Counted from the stretch's first letter, positions 48,566-57,589 are shown. The stretch: DNA of 64,000 nucleotides from Hyphomicrobiales bacterium (GCA_016713235.1 JADJPN010000003.1:62001-126000); one strand, 5' to 3'. Made by a program: numbers and translations. The notes: generated by a model from the sequence alone, not told the origin.

Positions 48566-48588
48566 GTATATATTCCTATGAAGGGAGA

Positions 48589-48948
48589 ATGGCGAAAATG
48601 CATGCACATCTGGCGCCGGGGCACAGAATTTCGATGCCGTCGGAAATTACTTGCGCGCTGGTGGTGCGCCTCGCCGCGATTGCCTCCGGCGTAGCGGTTT
48701 CCGAGGTGGTATCCACCAGCCGCCGTGCATCGCGGCGCGTGTCCACCGCGCGGCACATCGGCATGTACCTCGCCCATACCGCGGCGGGTCTTCCGCTCAC
48801 GAAAGTCGCCGTTTATTTCGGGCGTGATCGCACCACGGCAGCGCATGCCTGCCGCCTCATTGAAGACCGGCGCGATGATCGCAAGTTCGATGCGGAACTC
48901 GCCGAAATCGAAGATCTGCTGCGCGCGATCTGCGGAGCGGCGCAATGA
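48589..48948 (+). CDS. stand-alone DnaA domain IV-like DNA-binding protein
   Basis: A 119-residue protein whose C-terminal part resembles DnaA domain IV, the DnaA-box-binding helix-turn-helix: RRVSTARHIGMYLAHTAAGLPLTKVAVYFGRDRTTAAHACRLIEDRRDD near 50-98, including the DnaA signature GRDxTTxxHA. There is no ATPase domain. It could bind DnaA boxes and modulate initiation or gene control. ATG 48589 has GGGAG seven bases upstream. It overlaps the DUF6456 gene by four bases (ATGA), and the IS1595 element ends 13 bases before its ATG, cutting it from its original promoter. Confidence 0.8.
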   Translation: MAKMHAHLAPGHRISMPSEITCALVVRLAAIASGVAVSEVVSTSRRASRRVSTARHIGMYLAHTAAGLPLTKVAVYFGRDRTTAAHACRLIEDRRDDRKFDAELAEIEDLLRAICGAAQ

Positions 48949-49544
48949 AGAAAAGTAAAAGACCAATCGCAGGGGATTTTCTCTCGCAGCACGGCGTCTC
49001 GCGTGCACATGGCCAGGAAAGCCGAACCGCGCCGGACGCTCTGCTGATCAACGAAAGCGAGAGCCCGCTCGCGTGGCTCGCGCGTCGCAAGGATACGAAC
49101 GGCAAGCCGATGATCGACGCGGCGCAATTCGCGGCCGGAGAGCGGCTGCGCGCGGACTTCACACGCGCCGCCATGACCCCGCGGCTCGGCGCAAATCTGA
49201 CTTCCCCGGTGGCGCATGGCCGCCGTGGCGGCGGCGAGAATGCAGCGCATTTTTCCGATCTCATGATCGCCGCGAAAGAGCGTCTCGATCATGCACTTGA
49301 CGCCGTGGGTCCGGAATTTTCGGGGTTGTTGCTCGACGTATGTTGTTTTCTGAAAGGTCTGGAAACGGTCGAGCGCGAACGCGGCTGGCCGCGGCGCACC
49401 TCAAAAGTGGTGCTCGGTCTCGCGCTCGATCGTCTCGCGCGGCACTACGGGATCGCCGTGACGATTACAGGGAGAAATCGCTCGCGCGTTCGCGCCTGGC
49501 AGGCGGAAGATGCGCGGCCGGCCATGAACCTCTATCGCGACTAG
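48945..49544 (+). CDS. DUF6456 domain protein
   Basis: A 199-residue cytoplasmic protein. The conserved part runs from about 55 to the end (SPLAWLARRKDTNGKPMIDAAQFAAGERLRADF, FSGLLLDVCCFLKGLETVERERGWPRRTSKVVLGLALDRLARHYG), the DUF6456 pattern found next to DnaA-like HTH genes in Hyphomicrobiales. The second part looks helical and DNA-binding, rather phage-regulator-like. Its start overlaps the DnaA-like gene, so the two are made together and may form a complex. It converges with sufE. Confidence 0.75.
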   Translation: MKKSKRPIAGDFLSQHGVSRAHGQESRTAPDALLINESESPLAWLARRKDTNGKPMIDAAQFAAGERLRADFTRAAMTPRLGANLTSPVAHGRRGGGENAAHFSDLMIAAKERLDHALDAVGPEFSGLLLDVCCFLKGLETVERERGWPRRTSKVVLGLALDRLARHYGIAVTITGRNRSRVRAWQAEDARPAMNLYRD

Positions 49545-49957
49545 GCGGCGATGACGGCTTGCGCGTCGCGCTTCATGCGCTCGACCATGGAGCGGAACCC
49601 GTTCGAGCGCTGCGGCGTCAGATGCTCGCCGAGGCCGAGCTTGTTGAAGACCGCATTGGCATCGGTTTCGAGAATTTTCTTCGCGTCCTCGCCGGAATAG
49701 AGCGCAAACAGGATAGCGATCAGACCTTTGACGATATGCGCGTCGCTGTCGCCCTGAAATTCGATGGCGCTTTCACCCTTGCGGCTGCTCGTCACCCAGA
49801 CCTGGCTTGCGCAGCCTTGCACTTTGTTCGCGTCGGTATGCGCTTCCGCCGCAAGCTCTGGAAGTTTGCGGCCGAGCTCGATCACATAGCGATAGCGATC
49901 GTCCCAGCTATCGAGGAGTTCGAAGTCGTCGATGATTTTTTCGATGCGCTCATTCAT
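49541..49957 (-). CDS. sufE: SufE family sulfur acceptor
   Basis: A 138-residue SufE that takes persulfide sulfur from SufS for Fe-S cluster assembly. The active Cys is C49 in VQGCASQVWV, with the family pattern IIDDFELLDSWDDRYRYVIELG at the start and LTPQRSNGFRSMVERMK at the end. It stands apart from any suf operon in this window. Its stop overlaps the DUF6456 stop region. Confidence 0.93.
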   Translation of the reverse strand: MNERIEKIIDDFELLDSWDDRYRYVIELGRKLPELAAEAHTDANKVQGCASQVWVTSSRKGESAIEFQGDSDAHIVKGLIAILFALYSGEDAKKILETDANAVFNKLGLGEHLTPQRSNGFRSMVERMKRDAQAVIAA

Positions 49958-50003
49958 GCCGCTAGGTATAGGCGGCTCGCGGGGTAGTTACAATTTACCG
50001 GAA

Positions 50004-50411
50004 TTAGCCGGCACGGCGCGGCGGAGCCTGCGGATGCGCGGCCTTTTGCGGCGTGAGCCACGGTGCTTCGCGGTCTTCGGCCGTGAGCGTGTCGCGGCCG
50101 GGTTTCGGTGTCGAGCCGGTCGGGCCGTCGTTCCTGGCATTCTGTTCCGCCGAATTCGACGACATGAACTCGTAGAGCATCCGCGCGCCGTTCTGCGCTT
50201 TCTGGGCGAACACCTGAATTGCCTGCGAGCCGATTGTGCAGGCTTCCGGCTCGCGGCTGCAGAATCCGCGTGCGTCTTTCAGCGCGGCCTGTGCCGCGCC
50301 GATCGCTTCGAACGTGCTGACCGCCGGCGCGTTCGGGTCCGATTTCGGCCCGGCCGGAAGAAGTAGCACGACGATGGAAAGCCAGAAGGCTACCCGAACC
50401 AGAAAGAACAT
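50004..50411 (-). CDS. DUF5330 domain protein with N-terminal membrane anchor
   Basis: A 135-residue protein. A membrane helix (about 2-21, MFFLVRVAFWLSIVVLLLP) is followed by a periplasmic part with two Cys (GFCSREPEACTIGSQAI) and a disordered Pro/Arg tail. This is the pattern of the DUF5330 family of Hyphomicrobiales, function unknown. ATG 50411 is chosen because the anchor then begins at residue 2. Confidence 0.75.
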   Translation of the reverse strand: MFFLVRVAFWLSIVVLLLPAGPKSDPNAPAVSTFEAIGAAQAALKDARGFCSREPEACTIGSQAIQVFAQKAQNGARMLYEFMSSNSAEQNARNDGPTGSTPKPGRDTLTAEDREAPWLTPQKAAHPQAPPRRAG

Positions 50412-50815
50412 GACGCCTGTAGTCCTCGCGCGGCTTATCTGCCGCGTCATACCGGACCTTAAGTCAGGAGCCTTCAAAGAACCGTTCGGCCTTCGACGAA
50501 GATTCGCATCGAATGCTGGAAATTCCGGAGATGGTTTCGAAACTATTGGGACCCTGCCGCGGCAAGGATTCCCCCGAATGCGAGCACAATAAGAGAACGA
50601 AAACCGTTTCCGGAAAGGGATCGTTCACCATGCTGGAGGACGCCGCGAAAACCCTTTGAAATAAGCCCTTTCGAACGGCGCCGGACGCGCAACGCCGCAT
50701 CGAATTTAGGGTTCGCTTAAGCGCGCACTTTTAGTGTCGCATACCAACAGGCGAGGGGACGGCGCGCAAAGCTCGCTTCGAGAAACGCGCCGCGAAAGTA
50801 AAGTTGCGTAATACC
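50412..50815. other. intergenic region before the histidine kinase
   Basis: About 400 bases with no convincing gene. It holds the divergent promoters of the DUF5330 gene and the kinase. No CtrA box or other named site was found here. Confidence 0.45.
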
Positions 50816-52610
50816 ATGTTCACGCCGATCCGGGCTTATCTCGATGCGCTGGTTCATCCCTGGCGCGCGGCAGGACTCCCTGACCGCGGCGCGGCATCGG
50901 GCATTTTTCGCGACGCGGCTGTTCGTGGGTCTCTCCGCGATCTCGGTATTTCCGCTTTATCTCGCCTGGCGCGGCGTACCCAGCCCGCTCGAAGTTTTTG
51001 CGCTCGGCTGGATGCTGACCCCGCTGGTTTTGGTCTGGTACCTCTCCAAGAGCGGCGAATACGAGCGCGCGCAGCTGTTGTCTGCATGTGCGCTTGCGAT
51101 CCTGATCGCGCTGATCGGTGCCGTTACCGGCGGCCTTGCCTCTTTCGCCGCGCCCTGGATCGTCGTGATTGCGCTCGAGGCATCCCTTTCCGCGTCCCGC
51201 CGCCTGATCGCCGCGACCATCGCGATCGCGCTCTTCACCGCGGCGGCGCTTTGGTTCTTGGTGCCGGTACCGGCTTCGGCTGCGTTCGGCCATGCCTGGC
51301 TTTCGATTGCCGGCGTCGCGACCGCGGCGCTCTATGCCGGCGGGATCGCGCTCGCCAACAGCGCGTTCTTGCGCGAAGGCCAGCTCGCCAAGCTCGCAAG
51401 CGAAGCCCGCTACAAGCTGCTCGCGCAGAATATGTCCGATGTCATCGCGCGCCATGGCCGCGACGGCGCGATCACCTTCATTTCTCCGGCCGCGGAGCAC
51501 CTCGCGCGGGTTCCCGCGGCTGCCCTGCTCGGTCACCGGCTGTTCGACCGCGTGCACTTGGCGGATCGCCCGGCTTTTCTGACCGCAATTTCCGATGCCG
51601 CGCGCACAAGCACGCCGGTTTCGCTGGAGTTCCGCCTTCACCGCGAGTCTCATGCGTCCGCGCCGGAATTCATCTGGGTCGAGATGCGCAGCCACGGCAT
51701 CGACGGCGATACCCGCGTTGGCGAAGCGCGTCAGGTCGTCTCGGTGTTCCGCGACATCACCACCCGCAAAGCCGATTCGCTCGCGGTCGAAACCGCGCGT
51801 AGCGAGGCCGAGCGCGCGAACGACGCGAAGAGCAAGTTCCTCGCGACCGTCAGTCACGAGTTGCGTACGCCGCTGAATGCGATCATCGGTTTCTCCGAAA
51901 TGCTCGCGCGCGAAGACGAAATTCAGCTCGACGCTGCGCGCCGTCAGGACTACGCGCGTCTGATCCGCGATTCCGGCGAACACTTACTGGCGGTTGTGAA
52001 CGGCATTCTCGATATGTCGCGGATCGAAGCCGGCCACTTCGAAATCGTCACCGAGCCCTTCGCGGTTAAGCCGCTTGTCGAAAGCTGCCGCAACATGATG
52101 TCGCTGCGCGCCGAGCAGGCCGGCATCCAGCTTTTCACCGACATCGCGTCCGATCTTCCCGAAATCAACGCCGATCCGCGCGCGCTGCGCCAGGTCGTAA
52201 TCAATCTCGTCTCGAATGCGATCAAGTTCACCGAGCGCGGCGGCAAGGTCGATGTGCTTGCGCGTGCGCGTGGAAGCGAGATCGAACTCATCGTCTCGGA
52301 CACCGGCGTCGGCATTCCGGAATCGGATCTTGCCCGCCTCGGCGACCCCTTCTTTCAGGGCCGCTCCACCTATGACCGCACTTATGAAGGCACGGGCCTC
52401 GGCCTTTCGGTGGTAATGGGACTCGTGAAATTGCACGGCGGCACCGTCGAAATCGAAAGCCGCTTGAGCCGTGGCACGAAAGTGCTCGTGCGCCTGCCGC
52501 TCGATTGCCAGCCGAACATGAAAGCGGCGGCGAACAACCAGATTACGAAATTTCCCCAGCGCCCGGCGTTTGCCGGCCGCGACGAAACGAAGGTAAGAAA
52601 AAGTGCCTAA
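50816..52610 (+). CDS. PAS domain sensor histidine kinase (DivJ/PdhS-like), frameshift near start
   Basis: About 597 codons. Five or six N-terminal membrane helices (to about residue 180) are followed by a PAS domain (about 190-310, EARYKLLAQNMSDVIARHGRDGAITFISPAAEHL). Then come HisKA, with SHELRTPLNAIIGFSEML (phospho-His codon at 51855-51857), and HATPase_c, with NLVSNAIKFTERGG, DTGVGIPE and GTGLGLSVVMGLVKLHGG. The H-box matches the DivJ/PleC/PdhS group that signals to DivK. ATG 50816 (MFTPIRAYLDALVHP) is the likely start, but one extra base near 50861 puts it out of frame with GARQDSLTAARHR. It overlaps the next gene by eight bases. Confidence 0.82.
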
Positions 52611-53321
52611 ACGCATCAGCAATCCGCCGCGCGCGCTGATGATTTCGACGGCGGCGACGACCGCGGGCCGAAGCGCCGCTCGCTGTTCCGCCGCGTGCTC
52701 GGCGCCATTCTGCCGCGCCGCGTCTCCGATACCGTGGCGCTTGCGATCGGCACCGCGGCGGCACTTGCGGTCGTCGTCAATGCCGTCGCCTTCCAGGAGT
52801 CGCCGCGCTCGACGCTCGACAGCCTGCTTTCTCGCGATGCGTCCGCGCCGAACCCGCAACCGCGTCCCGCGGATGCACCGGCGCGCAACGTGACCGACCT
52901 TATTCAGAACATTCAGCGCGAGCTTTCCGTTCGCGGCTATTACAACGGCGCGGTTGATGGCGTGCAGGGTCCGCGTACCGAACAGGCGATCCGCGATTTC
53001 CAGAAGGGCAAGGGCCAGAATACGCTCGATCCCAGCGACGAGCTTTTGAATCTCATCAAGCGTACGCCCGTGAAGGGCGAAATCACTGGCTCGATCAACG
53101 CGTCCGTGGATAGTGAGCGTAAATCGCTCCGTATCCTCTCGCTGCAACGGGCACTTTCGCGGCTTGGCTACGGCCCGGTCCGCATGAGCGGTACTTTCGC
53201 CTCCGACACGAAAGAGGCGATCGAACGCTTCGAGCGGGACTGGATGATGCCGGTCACCGGCCTGATGTCCGAGAATCTTTTCACGAAGCTCGCGGTTGTA
53301 AACGGTGTGCCGATCGACTAA
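52603..53321 (+). CDS. membrane-anchored peptidoglycan-binding protein, frameshift near start
   Basis: About 239 codons. A basic cytoplasmic N-terminus and one membrane helix (SDTVALAIGTAAALAVVVNAVAF) are followed by two PG_binding_1 repeats: IQRELSVRGYYNGAVDGVQGPRTEQAIRDFQ and LQRALSRLGYGPVRMSGTFASDTKEAIERFE. It should hold the envelope to peptidoglycan. GTG 52603 lies inside the kinase gene end. An indel in the CGCGCGC tract near 52630 splits the first ten codons from the rest (ADDFDGGDDRGPKRRSLFRRV in the continuing frame). Operon with the kinase suggests a cell-cycle or envelope-polarity role, by inference. Confidence 0.78.
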
Positions 53322-53331
53322 GCTTGTTCTC

Positions 53332-53682
53332 GTGCGTCTTAAAAGTACGATCTGGGTGGCGGCTTACGTCCGCCGCTGCAACAACACCGAAGGCAGCTTT
53401 GCCGCCGTCCGCCGCCGCGGCGCGGAGGAGGCGGGCGCTATCTTCGTCAAGATTGCAAAGCTCGACGGCACGGCCGCGCTGTTCGGTCCAGCGCCGCAGA
53501 CTGCCTTCGACGACGCACGGCCAGCCGAACATCTATTCACGAGTTTCTTTCCGCAGGGCTTCGTTCCCGAAGCCGATGTGGAAACGCGGATCGCGCGCGA
53601 GCAGAAGTTCGATCCCGATCTTTGGCTGGTCGAAGTCGAGGACCGTGCGGGCAGGAATTTTCTGAATGTCGCCGCGGTATAG
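53332..53682 (+). CDS. DUF1491 family protein
   Basis: A 116-residue protein starting at GTG 53332 with RLKSTIWVAAYVRRCN, the DUF1491 opening. It goes on to VRRRGAEEAGAIFVKI, PAPQTAFDD and VEDRAGRNFLNV. Small, cytoplasmic, of unknown function and common in Alphaproteobacteria. It follows the peptidoglycan-binding gene by ten bases, so it probably belongs to the same transcript. Confidence 0.85.
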   Translation: MRLKSTIWVAAYVRRCNNTEGSFAAVRRRGAEEAGAIFVKIAKLDGTAALFGPAPQTAFDDARPAEHLFTSFFPQGFVPEADVETRIAREQKFDPDLWLVEVEDRAGRNFLNVAAV

Positions 53683-53711
53683 ATAAGCGGGCTGATCAAA
53701 GATTTCCGGCG

Positions 53712-53727
53712 TTAAGAGGCTGTTAAC
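53712..53727 (+). promoter_or_regulatory. CtrA box (TTAA-N7-TTAAC)
   Basis: TTAA (53712-53715), seven bases, TTAAC (53723-53727): a perfect match to the full CtrA consensus. It lies 60 bases upstream of the small basic protein gene, where a promoter is expected. Regulation by CtrA is inferred from the motif. Confidence 0.6.
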
Positions 53728-53787
53728 CCTAATCGATTGTTACTTGGGAAAGCCGGGTGTTCCCGGCATGGCCCCAAGGAGGCCGGG

Positions 53788-53988
53788 ATGGGTTTGTTGG
53801 TCAGATTTCCGTTGGAGCGTGCGCGGGCGGTGCCGCCCGTCGCAAACAACAGCGGCGGTGCGTCGATACTCGTGCTGCCGGTGATCCGGATCGAGCGCAG
53901 CGTGAAGAAAGCGTCCCACGAAACGCAGTCCAAGCCACGCGCCAAGAGCGGTGGCAGGCCGCGCCGGCGCGCCAAGCGCCCGGCGTGA
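53788..53988 (+). CDS. small basic protein behind a CtrA box
   Basis: A 66-residue protein. The first half is moderately hydrophobic (MGLLVRFPLERARAVPP, ASILVLPVIRIER), and the C-terminal half is strongly basic (PRAKSGGRPRRRAKRPA). No named family; DNA or membrane-surface binding would fit the charge. ATG 53788 has AAGGAGG ten bases upstream. The leader carries a GCCGGG/CCCGGC hairpin (53752-53767) and, further up, a CtrA box. The lipoprotein gene follows after one base, so the two are an operon. Confidence 0.65.
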   Translation: MGLLVRFPLERARAVPPVANNSGGASILVLPVIRIERSVKKASHETQSKPRAKSGGRPRRRAKRPA

Positions 53989-53989
53989 A

Positions 53990-54748
53990 GTGCGGATTGC
54001 TTCTCCGATAAAAATTCTCAGCGCGCTTCTGCTTTCGGCGCTCGCGGCTGGCTGCGCCCGCGTCGGCGATTTCGAGCGTCCGGTGCCTTCCTACTTTCAC
54101 GATGAAATGCTGCCGGTTGTCGGCGCCTATGCGGCGCAGCGCCGGGGCGAACCGGTCTCGTCCGCGCAGTTGACCGACGACGAGCGCACGCTGCGGCACC
54201 TCGCTTACGCGATCATCGCGCCCCCGGTTACGAAACAGAAGTGGTTGCTCACGATCACGGATCTCCAGCAATCTCGCGTGCTGCCGAACAACGAGCCATC
54301 ATTCGATGTCGAGAAGTATGCAAACTCGATCATCGATACGCCTTATCGCTCGGCGACCGCACGCTACTCGCGGCTCGTGGATGATATTCGCACCGACAGC
54401 CTGCGTGTGACGCCCTTTTTTACGGTCGCACGGCGCGTCGTCGATATGGACACCGCGCGCGAGCGCAGTCTCGCAGGCGCGTCGCGCTTGACGCCGGCTG
54501 AACACCAGATCGCGATGGCGCGCGTTGCCGAGAACCGGATGTTGATCGGCTGGGTCTACCGCCGTCTCGGCGAAAGAAGCCGTGGCTACAAGTTCGCGCT
54601 GGAGCGTCTGTTCCTTAAAACGCCGGCTCCCGCCGCCGCCGATGCCGAGCGGGCACTACGCTTCTTCGACGAGCGTCTCGCGAAAATTCCGGTGCTAAGT
54701 GCGCAGACGGCGTATTTCCCGGGCAGCGGCGATGTTTACAAGGACTAG
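53990..54748 (+). CDS. lipoprotein of unknown function
   Basis: A 252-residue protein with a lipoprotein signal: KILSALLLSALAAGC, lipobox LAAGC with the lipidated Cys near residue 19. The rest is helical, without a motif I know (DFERPVPSYFHDEMLPVVGAY, EHQIAMARVAENRMLIGWVYRRLGERSRGYKFALERLF). GTG 53990 is chosen over an in-frame ATG at 53951, because that start would put a basic stretch before the signal. Co-transcribed with the small basic protein and so probably under the same CtrA-type promoter. It converges with the DUF4173 gene. Confidence 0.75.
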   Translation: MRIASPIKILSALLLSALAAGCARVGDFERPVPSYFHDEMLPVVGAYAAQRRGEPVSSAQLTDDERTLRHLAYAIIAPPVTKQKWLLTITDLQQSRVLPNNEPSFDVEKYANSIIDTPYRSATARYSRLVDDIRTDSLRVTPFFTVARRVVDMDTARERSLAGASRLTPAEHQIAMARVAENRMLIGWVYRRLGERSRGYKFALERLFLKTPAPAAADAERALRFFDERLAKIPVLSAQTAYFPGSGDVYKD

Positions 54749-56241
54749 CCGCCTGTAGTCGTCGCTGTTTTTCGTGCTCGCAGATAACGCGCAAGCTGCC
54801 AGTCTTGGTAGGTCCATGCGCGCCAGTCTTCCATTCTCAGACGGTGCTCAACAACAAGATCCTCGGCGGCTCTTACCGCCAGTTGCGGAACGTCTTTTCT
54901 GATTTGGGCGTAGCGGTCGAGCGCCGGAATAGCTTGTGGTCCTAGCGAAACCAAATAGTGCAGGTCGAGCGGAAGACCCTTGCCCGATAACTCGCGGCTG
55001 TGTGTGACGTTGTAGTTCGCGATCAGGAGCGGAAAGTTGATAAAGCAGCAAACGTAAAGCACGGCGGTGAGCGAAATTACATTGCTTGCCACGAGCCAAT
55101 TGCTGGAACGCCGCAGCACAAGTCTCGCGACAATCAAGACGAGACCAATCGCGACCAGCAACATCCAGATGAATGCCGCCACACGCCAATACGTGAGCGA
55201 ATAGACGTCGATGTAAAGCGAAAGCCGCATTACGGACGACACCACGAGCAGGATGTTTTGCGCAATCCAGAGATAAACGAGATTGCGGATGAGCGGCGAG
55301 CGCTCGGCGTCGCTTCCGGGCCGTGTCGCCACCAATACGAATGCTGCGGCAAGTAGCGCCGTCACGATCAGCGGGTAGGCGCCGCGGTGGGCGTAGGTTG
55401 CGTAACTCATGCCGTGAGGCAGTTGCAGGCCGCCCCAAAGATAAGTCGCGTCGAGTCCGGTCTGCACCACGAACAGAAGATTAAAGAGCGCAAGCGAGCG
55501 CAGGATTGCGGGCTTGCCAAACAGATCGGAGCTTTCGCTGAATGCTGCCGCTTTCGCTTTTGGGGCCGTAGCAACCGGGTCTGCCCGGTTCCGCAAGAAT
55601 ACCAGCGGCCAGACTATGGCCACGACGAGCAGCCAAAACAGGATGCGCGGCGCGCTTAATTGTTGAAGGAAAGATTTCCAATGGATGGCAGCGAACCAGT
55701 CGTCGATGACCGGGTTTGCCGACGCGAACAGCGATATGAAAACGATGCCAAGTATTGCGGGAACGATCCAGCCAACGGCGCTCTTTATCAGGGCGCCATC
55801 TTTCGCTTGTGATAGCTCATGAAATATCTTGGGGAAGTCAGCAATCGCGCGCCAGATCATATCCGGAAAGAGTTTAGAGGCGTGTTCGATCAGCGCGGCC
55901 CATGACGCACGCGGGTTCGCAATCATTTGCACGCTTAGCGCAGTGCCAGCGATGGCAAACAGAAATGAAAGTGGCGTGAAGGAATAGATCAGCGGAATAA
56001 CGCTTGCGCCGAATACCACCAGCGCCGGTAGCAATTCGTTCGTGTTTGCTTTGCGGTTGGCTGCTGCCGATACCGCAAGCACCGCGATCAGAAAAAGCGC
56101 CGCCGATATACCTACAGGCCTGTCGTAGAAAAGCCAGTCAGCAGCGGCGCTAAGCCCGGCAACCGAGATTAGCTGCAGCGGGCTTGCGTTCAGAGGGACG
56201 GCAGGTTTTGCGGCAATCGCTTCAGTCACGGTGGGTTCCAT
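54745..56241 (-). CDS. DUF4173/DUF4153-type multi-pass membrane protein
   Basis: A 498-residue membrane protein with about a dozen helices. The segment LQLPHGMSYATYAHRGAYPLIVTALLAAAFVLVATRPG near 270 is typical of the DUF4173/DUF4153 group. The last 80 residues are soluble (LVSLGPQAIPALDRYAQIRKDVPQLAVRAAEDL). Members are often next to two-component genes, but no partner is adjacent here. ATG 56241 (MEPTVTEA) is used; 56274 is possible. Function unknown. Confidence 0.75.
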   Translation of the reverse strand: MEPTVTEAIAAKPAVPLNASPLQLISVAGLSAAADWLFYDRPVGISAALFLIAVLAVSAAANRKANTNELLPALVVFGASVIPLIYSFTPLSFLFAIAGTALSVQMIANPRASWAALIEHASKLFPDMIWRAIADFPKIFHELSQAKDGALIKSAVGWIVPAILGIVFISLFASANPVIDDWFAAIHWKSFLQQLSAPRILFWLLVVAIVWPLVFLRNRADPVATAPKAKAAAFSESSDLFGKPAILRSLALFNLLFVVQTGLDATYLWGGLQLPHGMSYATYAHRGAYPLIVTALLAAAFVLVATRPGSDAERSPLIRNLVYLWIAQNILLVVSSVMRLSLYIDVYSLTYWRVAAFIWMLLVAIGLVLIVARLVLRRSSNWLVASNVISLTAVLYVCCFINFPLLIANYNVTHSRELSGKGLPLDLHYLVSLGPQAIPALDRYAQIRKDVPQLAVRAAEDLVVEHRLRMEDWRAWTYQDWQLARYLRARKTATTTGG

Positions 56242-56399
56242 CTTTCGATGACGACGAAGGCCGGCTGCGTTCAATTTTTACGAGACAGTGCTTTATCCAA
56301 ATTGCACGCGTCGGCCCTTCGCGGTTTGTATTGCGAAGTGCGCCGTGATTTTGGGCGAAGATGGGGCAGGTCAGTTCACTGATGCGTGATGATTTATGC

Positions 56400-56942
56400 T
56401 CAGCGTAACGGAGCGCATTTTGCTCCGCCCAGGAGTGCCCGGATCGCGTTTTTCGCGCCGGGCTCACGCACAAATGCGCGAACGAACACGATGCCCTCTG
56501 TCGCGGGTGACTCGACGATGAGCCGGTCGGCGGCGGTCACATCTTCGTTGCTCGGCAAGATCGCGCGCTGCGGTCCGGTCATCAATTGTAGGTCGATGGA
56601 GCGCCGCGCGGCGGCGCGGTCGTTCAACGAGTAAAATACGCGGCCCTGTCGCGTGTAGAACGCGACCGAAGTCATATCAGGTGTCGTCGGGATACTGATG
56701 GAAAGCGGCCCGCGCGAGAGATCGAAGACGCAGGCCGCGAACACGAACGCCGGGTCGAGCTTGGGCAAAACGGATTCAAATGGCGTGGGCTCCGGCAAGC
56801 GAACGATTTCGTTGACCTTGCCGAGCGCGGACAATCGAGCGAAGGCATCGTTCTGCGCCAGCTGCGGCAGTGCAAAAATAGAAACAACGTGTACGAGGCC
56901 GCCAAGCACGAGCCCGGACAAGATCGGTATGAGTATCCGCAT
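56400..56942 (-). CDS. DUF1254 family protein
   Basis: About 180 residues. An N-terminal membrane helix (ILIPILSGLVLGGLVHVVSIFALP) is followed by a periplasmic domain with FESVLPKLDPAFVFAACVFDLSRGPLSISIPTTPDMTSVAFYTRQG, the DUF1254 hallmark. Its ATG (56942) sits on the stop of the DUF1214 gene (TGATG), so the pair is translationally coupled; a start at 56951 is the alternative. The function is not known, although the pair is widely conserved in Hyphomicrobiales. Confidence 0.8.
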   Translation of the reverse strand: MRILIPILSGLVLGGLVHVVSIFALPQLAQNDAFARLSALGKVNEIVRLPEPTPFESVLPKLDPAFVFAACVFDLSRGPLSISIPTTPDMTSVAFYTRQGRVFYSLNDRAAARRSIDLQLMTGPQRAILPSNEDVTAADRLIVESPATEGIVFVRAFVREPGAKNAIRALLGGAKCAPLR

Positions 56943-57511
56943 CACGGGCATTTCTCCCGTGTGATGCTCGGCATTTGCGCGGCCTCGCTGCGCGCGACGC
57001 CGGTCGGTGTATCGTAAAGCCGAATGACCGCGACGATGCGCTCGCTTTCCCCGGTTGGAAGCCAGTTGCCGCTATGCGCGCGCGGCGAAAGCCAGATATC
57101 GACCGTGCCTTCGTCGCCGAACACAACTTCGGTACTGGTGAAGCCGTGACGCGCGGCGGGGTTTTCAATCAACCTGCCGCGTCCGTCATAAATCGTGAGC
57201 GTCCAGAACCGCGCCGGCAGGAGTTTTCCGGAGATGCGCGTGATGCAGTGGCCGTCGATGGCGTATCCTTGATTGTCGGTCGTGGCGACAAACGAGATGC
57301 CTTCGGAGAGACCGATCGGCAGTTCGCCGGAGCGGGCGAATACCGCGCGGGCGTAAGGATCGGCTTCCGCCGTGCCGCTTTTAGGCCAGGCTCTCCACAC
57401 GCCGATATCGAGCACGCCGAAGCCGTTGTCCCGCGCCGACATGACCCACGTCATGGCGAGCCCGCTGGCCGAGCCGATCACCAAGGCAAGGATGAAAAGG
57501 AGGGCGCGCAA
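56942..57511 (-). CDS. DUF1214 family protein
   Basis: A 189-residue protein with an N-terminal membrane helix (LLFILALVIGSASGLAMTWV). Its DUF1214 domain includes GVWRAWPKSGTAEADPYARA, FWTLTIYDGRGRLIENPAARHGFTS and VDIWLSPRAHSGNWLPTGES. It is upstream of, and overlaps, the DUF1254 gene. Joint occurrence suggests a two-part envelope complex. It faces PBP1A, whose gene ends 78 bases upstream on the same strand. Confidence 0.85.
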   Translation of the reverse strand: MRALLFILALVIGSASGLAMTWVMSARDNGFGVLDIGVWRAWPKSGTAEADPYARAVFARSGELPIGLSEGISFVATTDNQGYAIDGHCITRISGKLLPARFWTLTIYDGRGRLIENPAARHGFTSTEVVFGDEGTVDIWLSPRAHSGNWLPTGESERIVAVIRLYDTPTGVARSEAAQMPSITREKCP

Positions 57512-57589
57512 ATCGAATTACCGGAATCGAGAGACTATCAAGAGCAAATGCCACGGCGGCAGCCGCGGCTCCAGCACTTTCGGCAAACG

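Larger units (their letters stand above)
46493..48576 (+). mobile_element. IS1595-type insertion sequence with passenger gene
   Basis: An insertion of about 2.06 kb (46504-48565). It is bounded by an 11-bp direct repeat GTATATATTCC at 46493-46503 and 48566-48576, which contains the expected 8-bp target duplication. Its inverted ends share TACTTGACGTACCA (46512-46525; complement TGGTACGTCAAGTA at 48543-48556) and further bases beyond. It carries an ISXO2/IS1595-like transposase and a second, A/T-richer gene. Ends and target repeats are both intact, which suggests a fairly recent insertion. Confidence 0.85.

Noticed and set aside
50464..50700. Small open frame upstream of the histidine kinase
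   Set aside because: No Shine-Dalgarno, no recognisable domain, and it lies in a region with the look of a divergent promoter.
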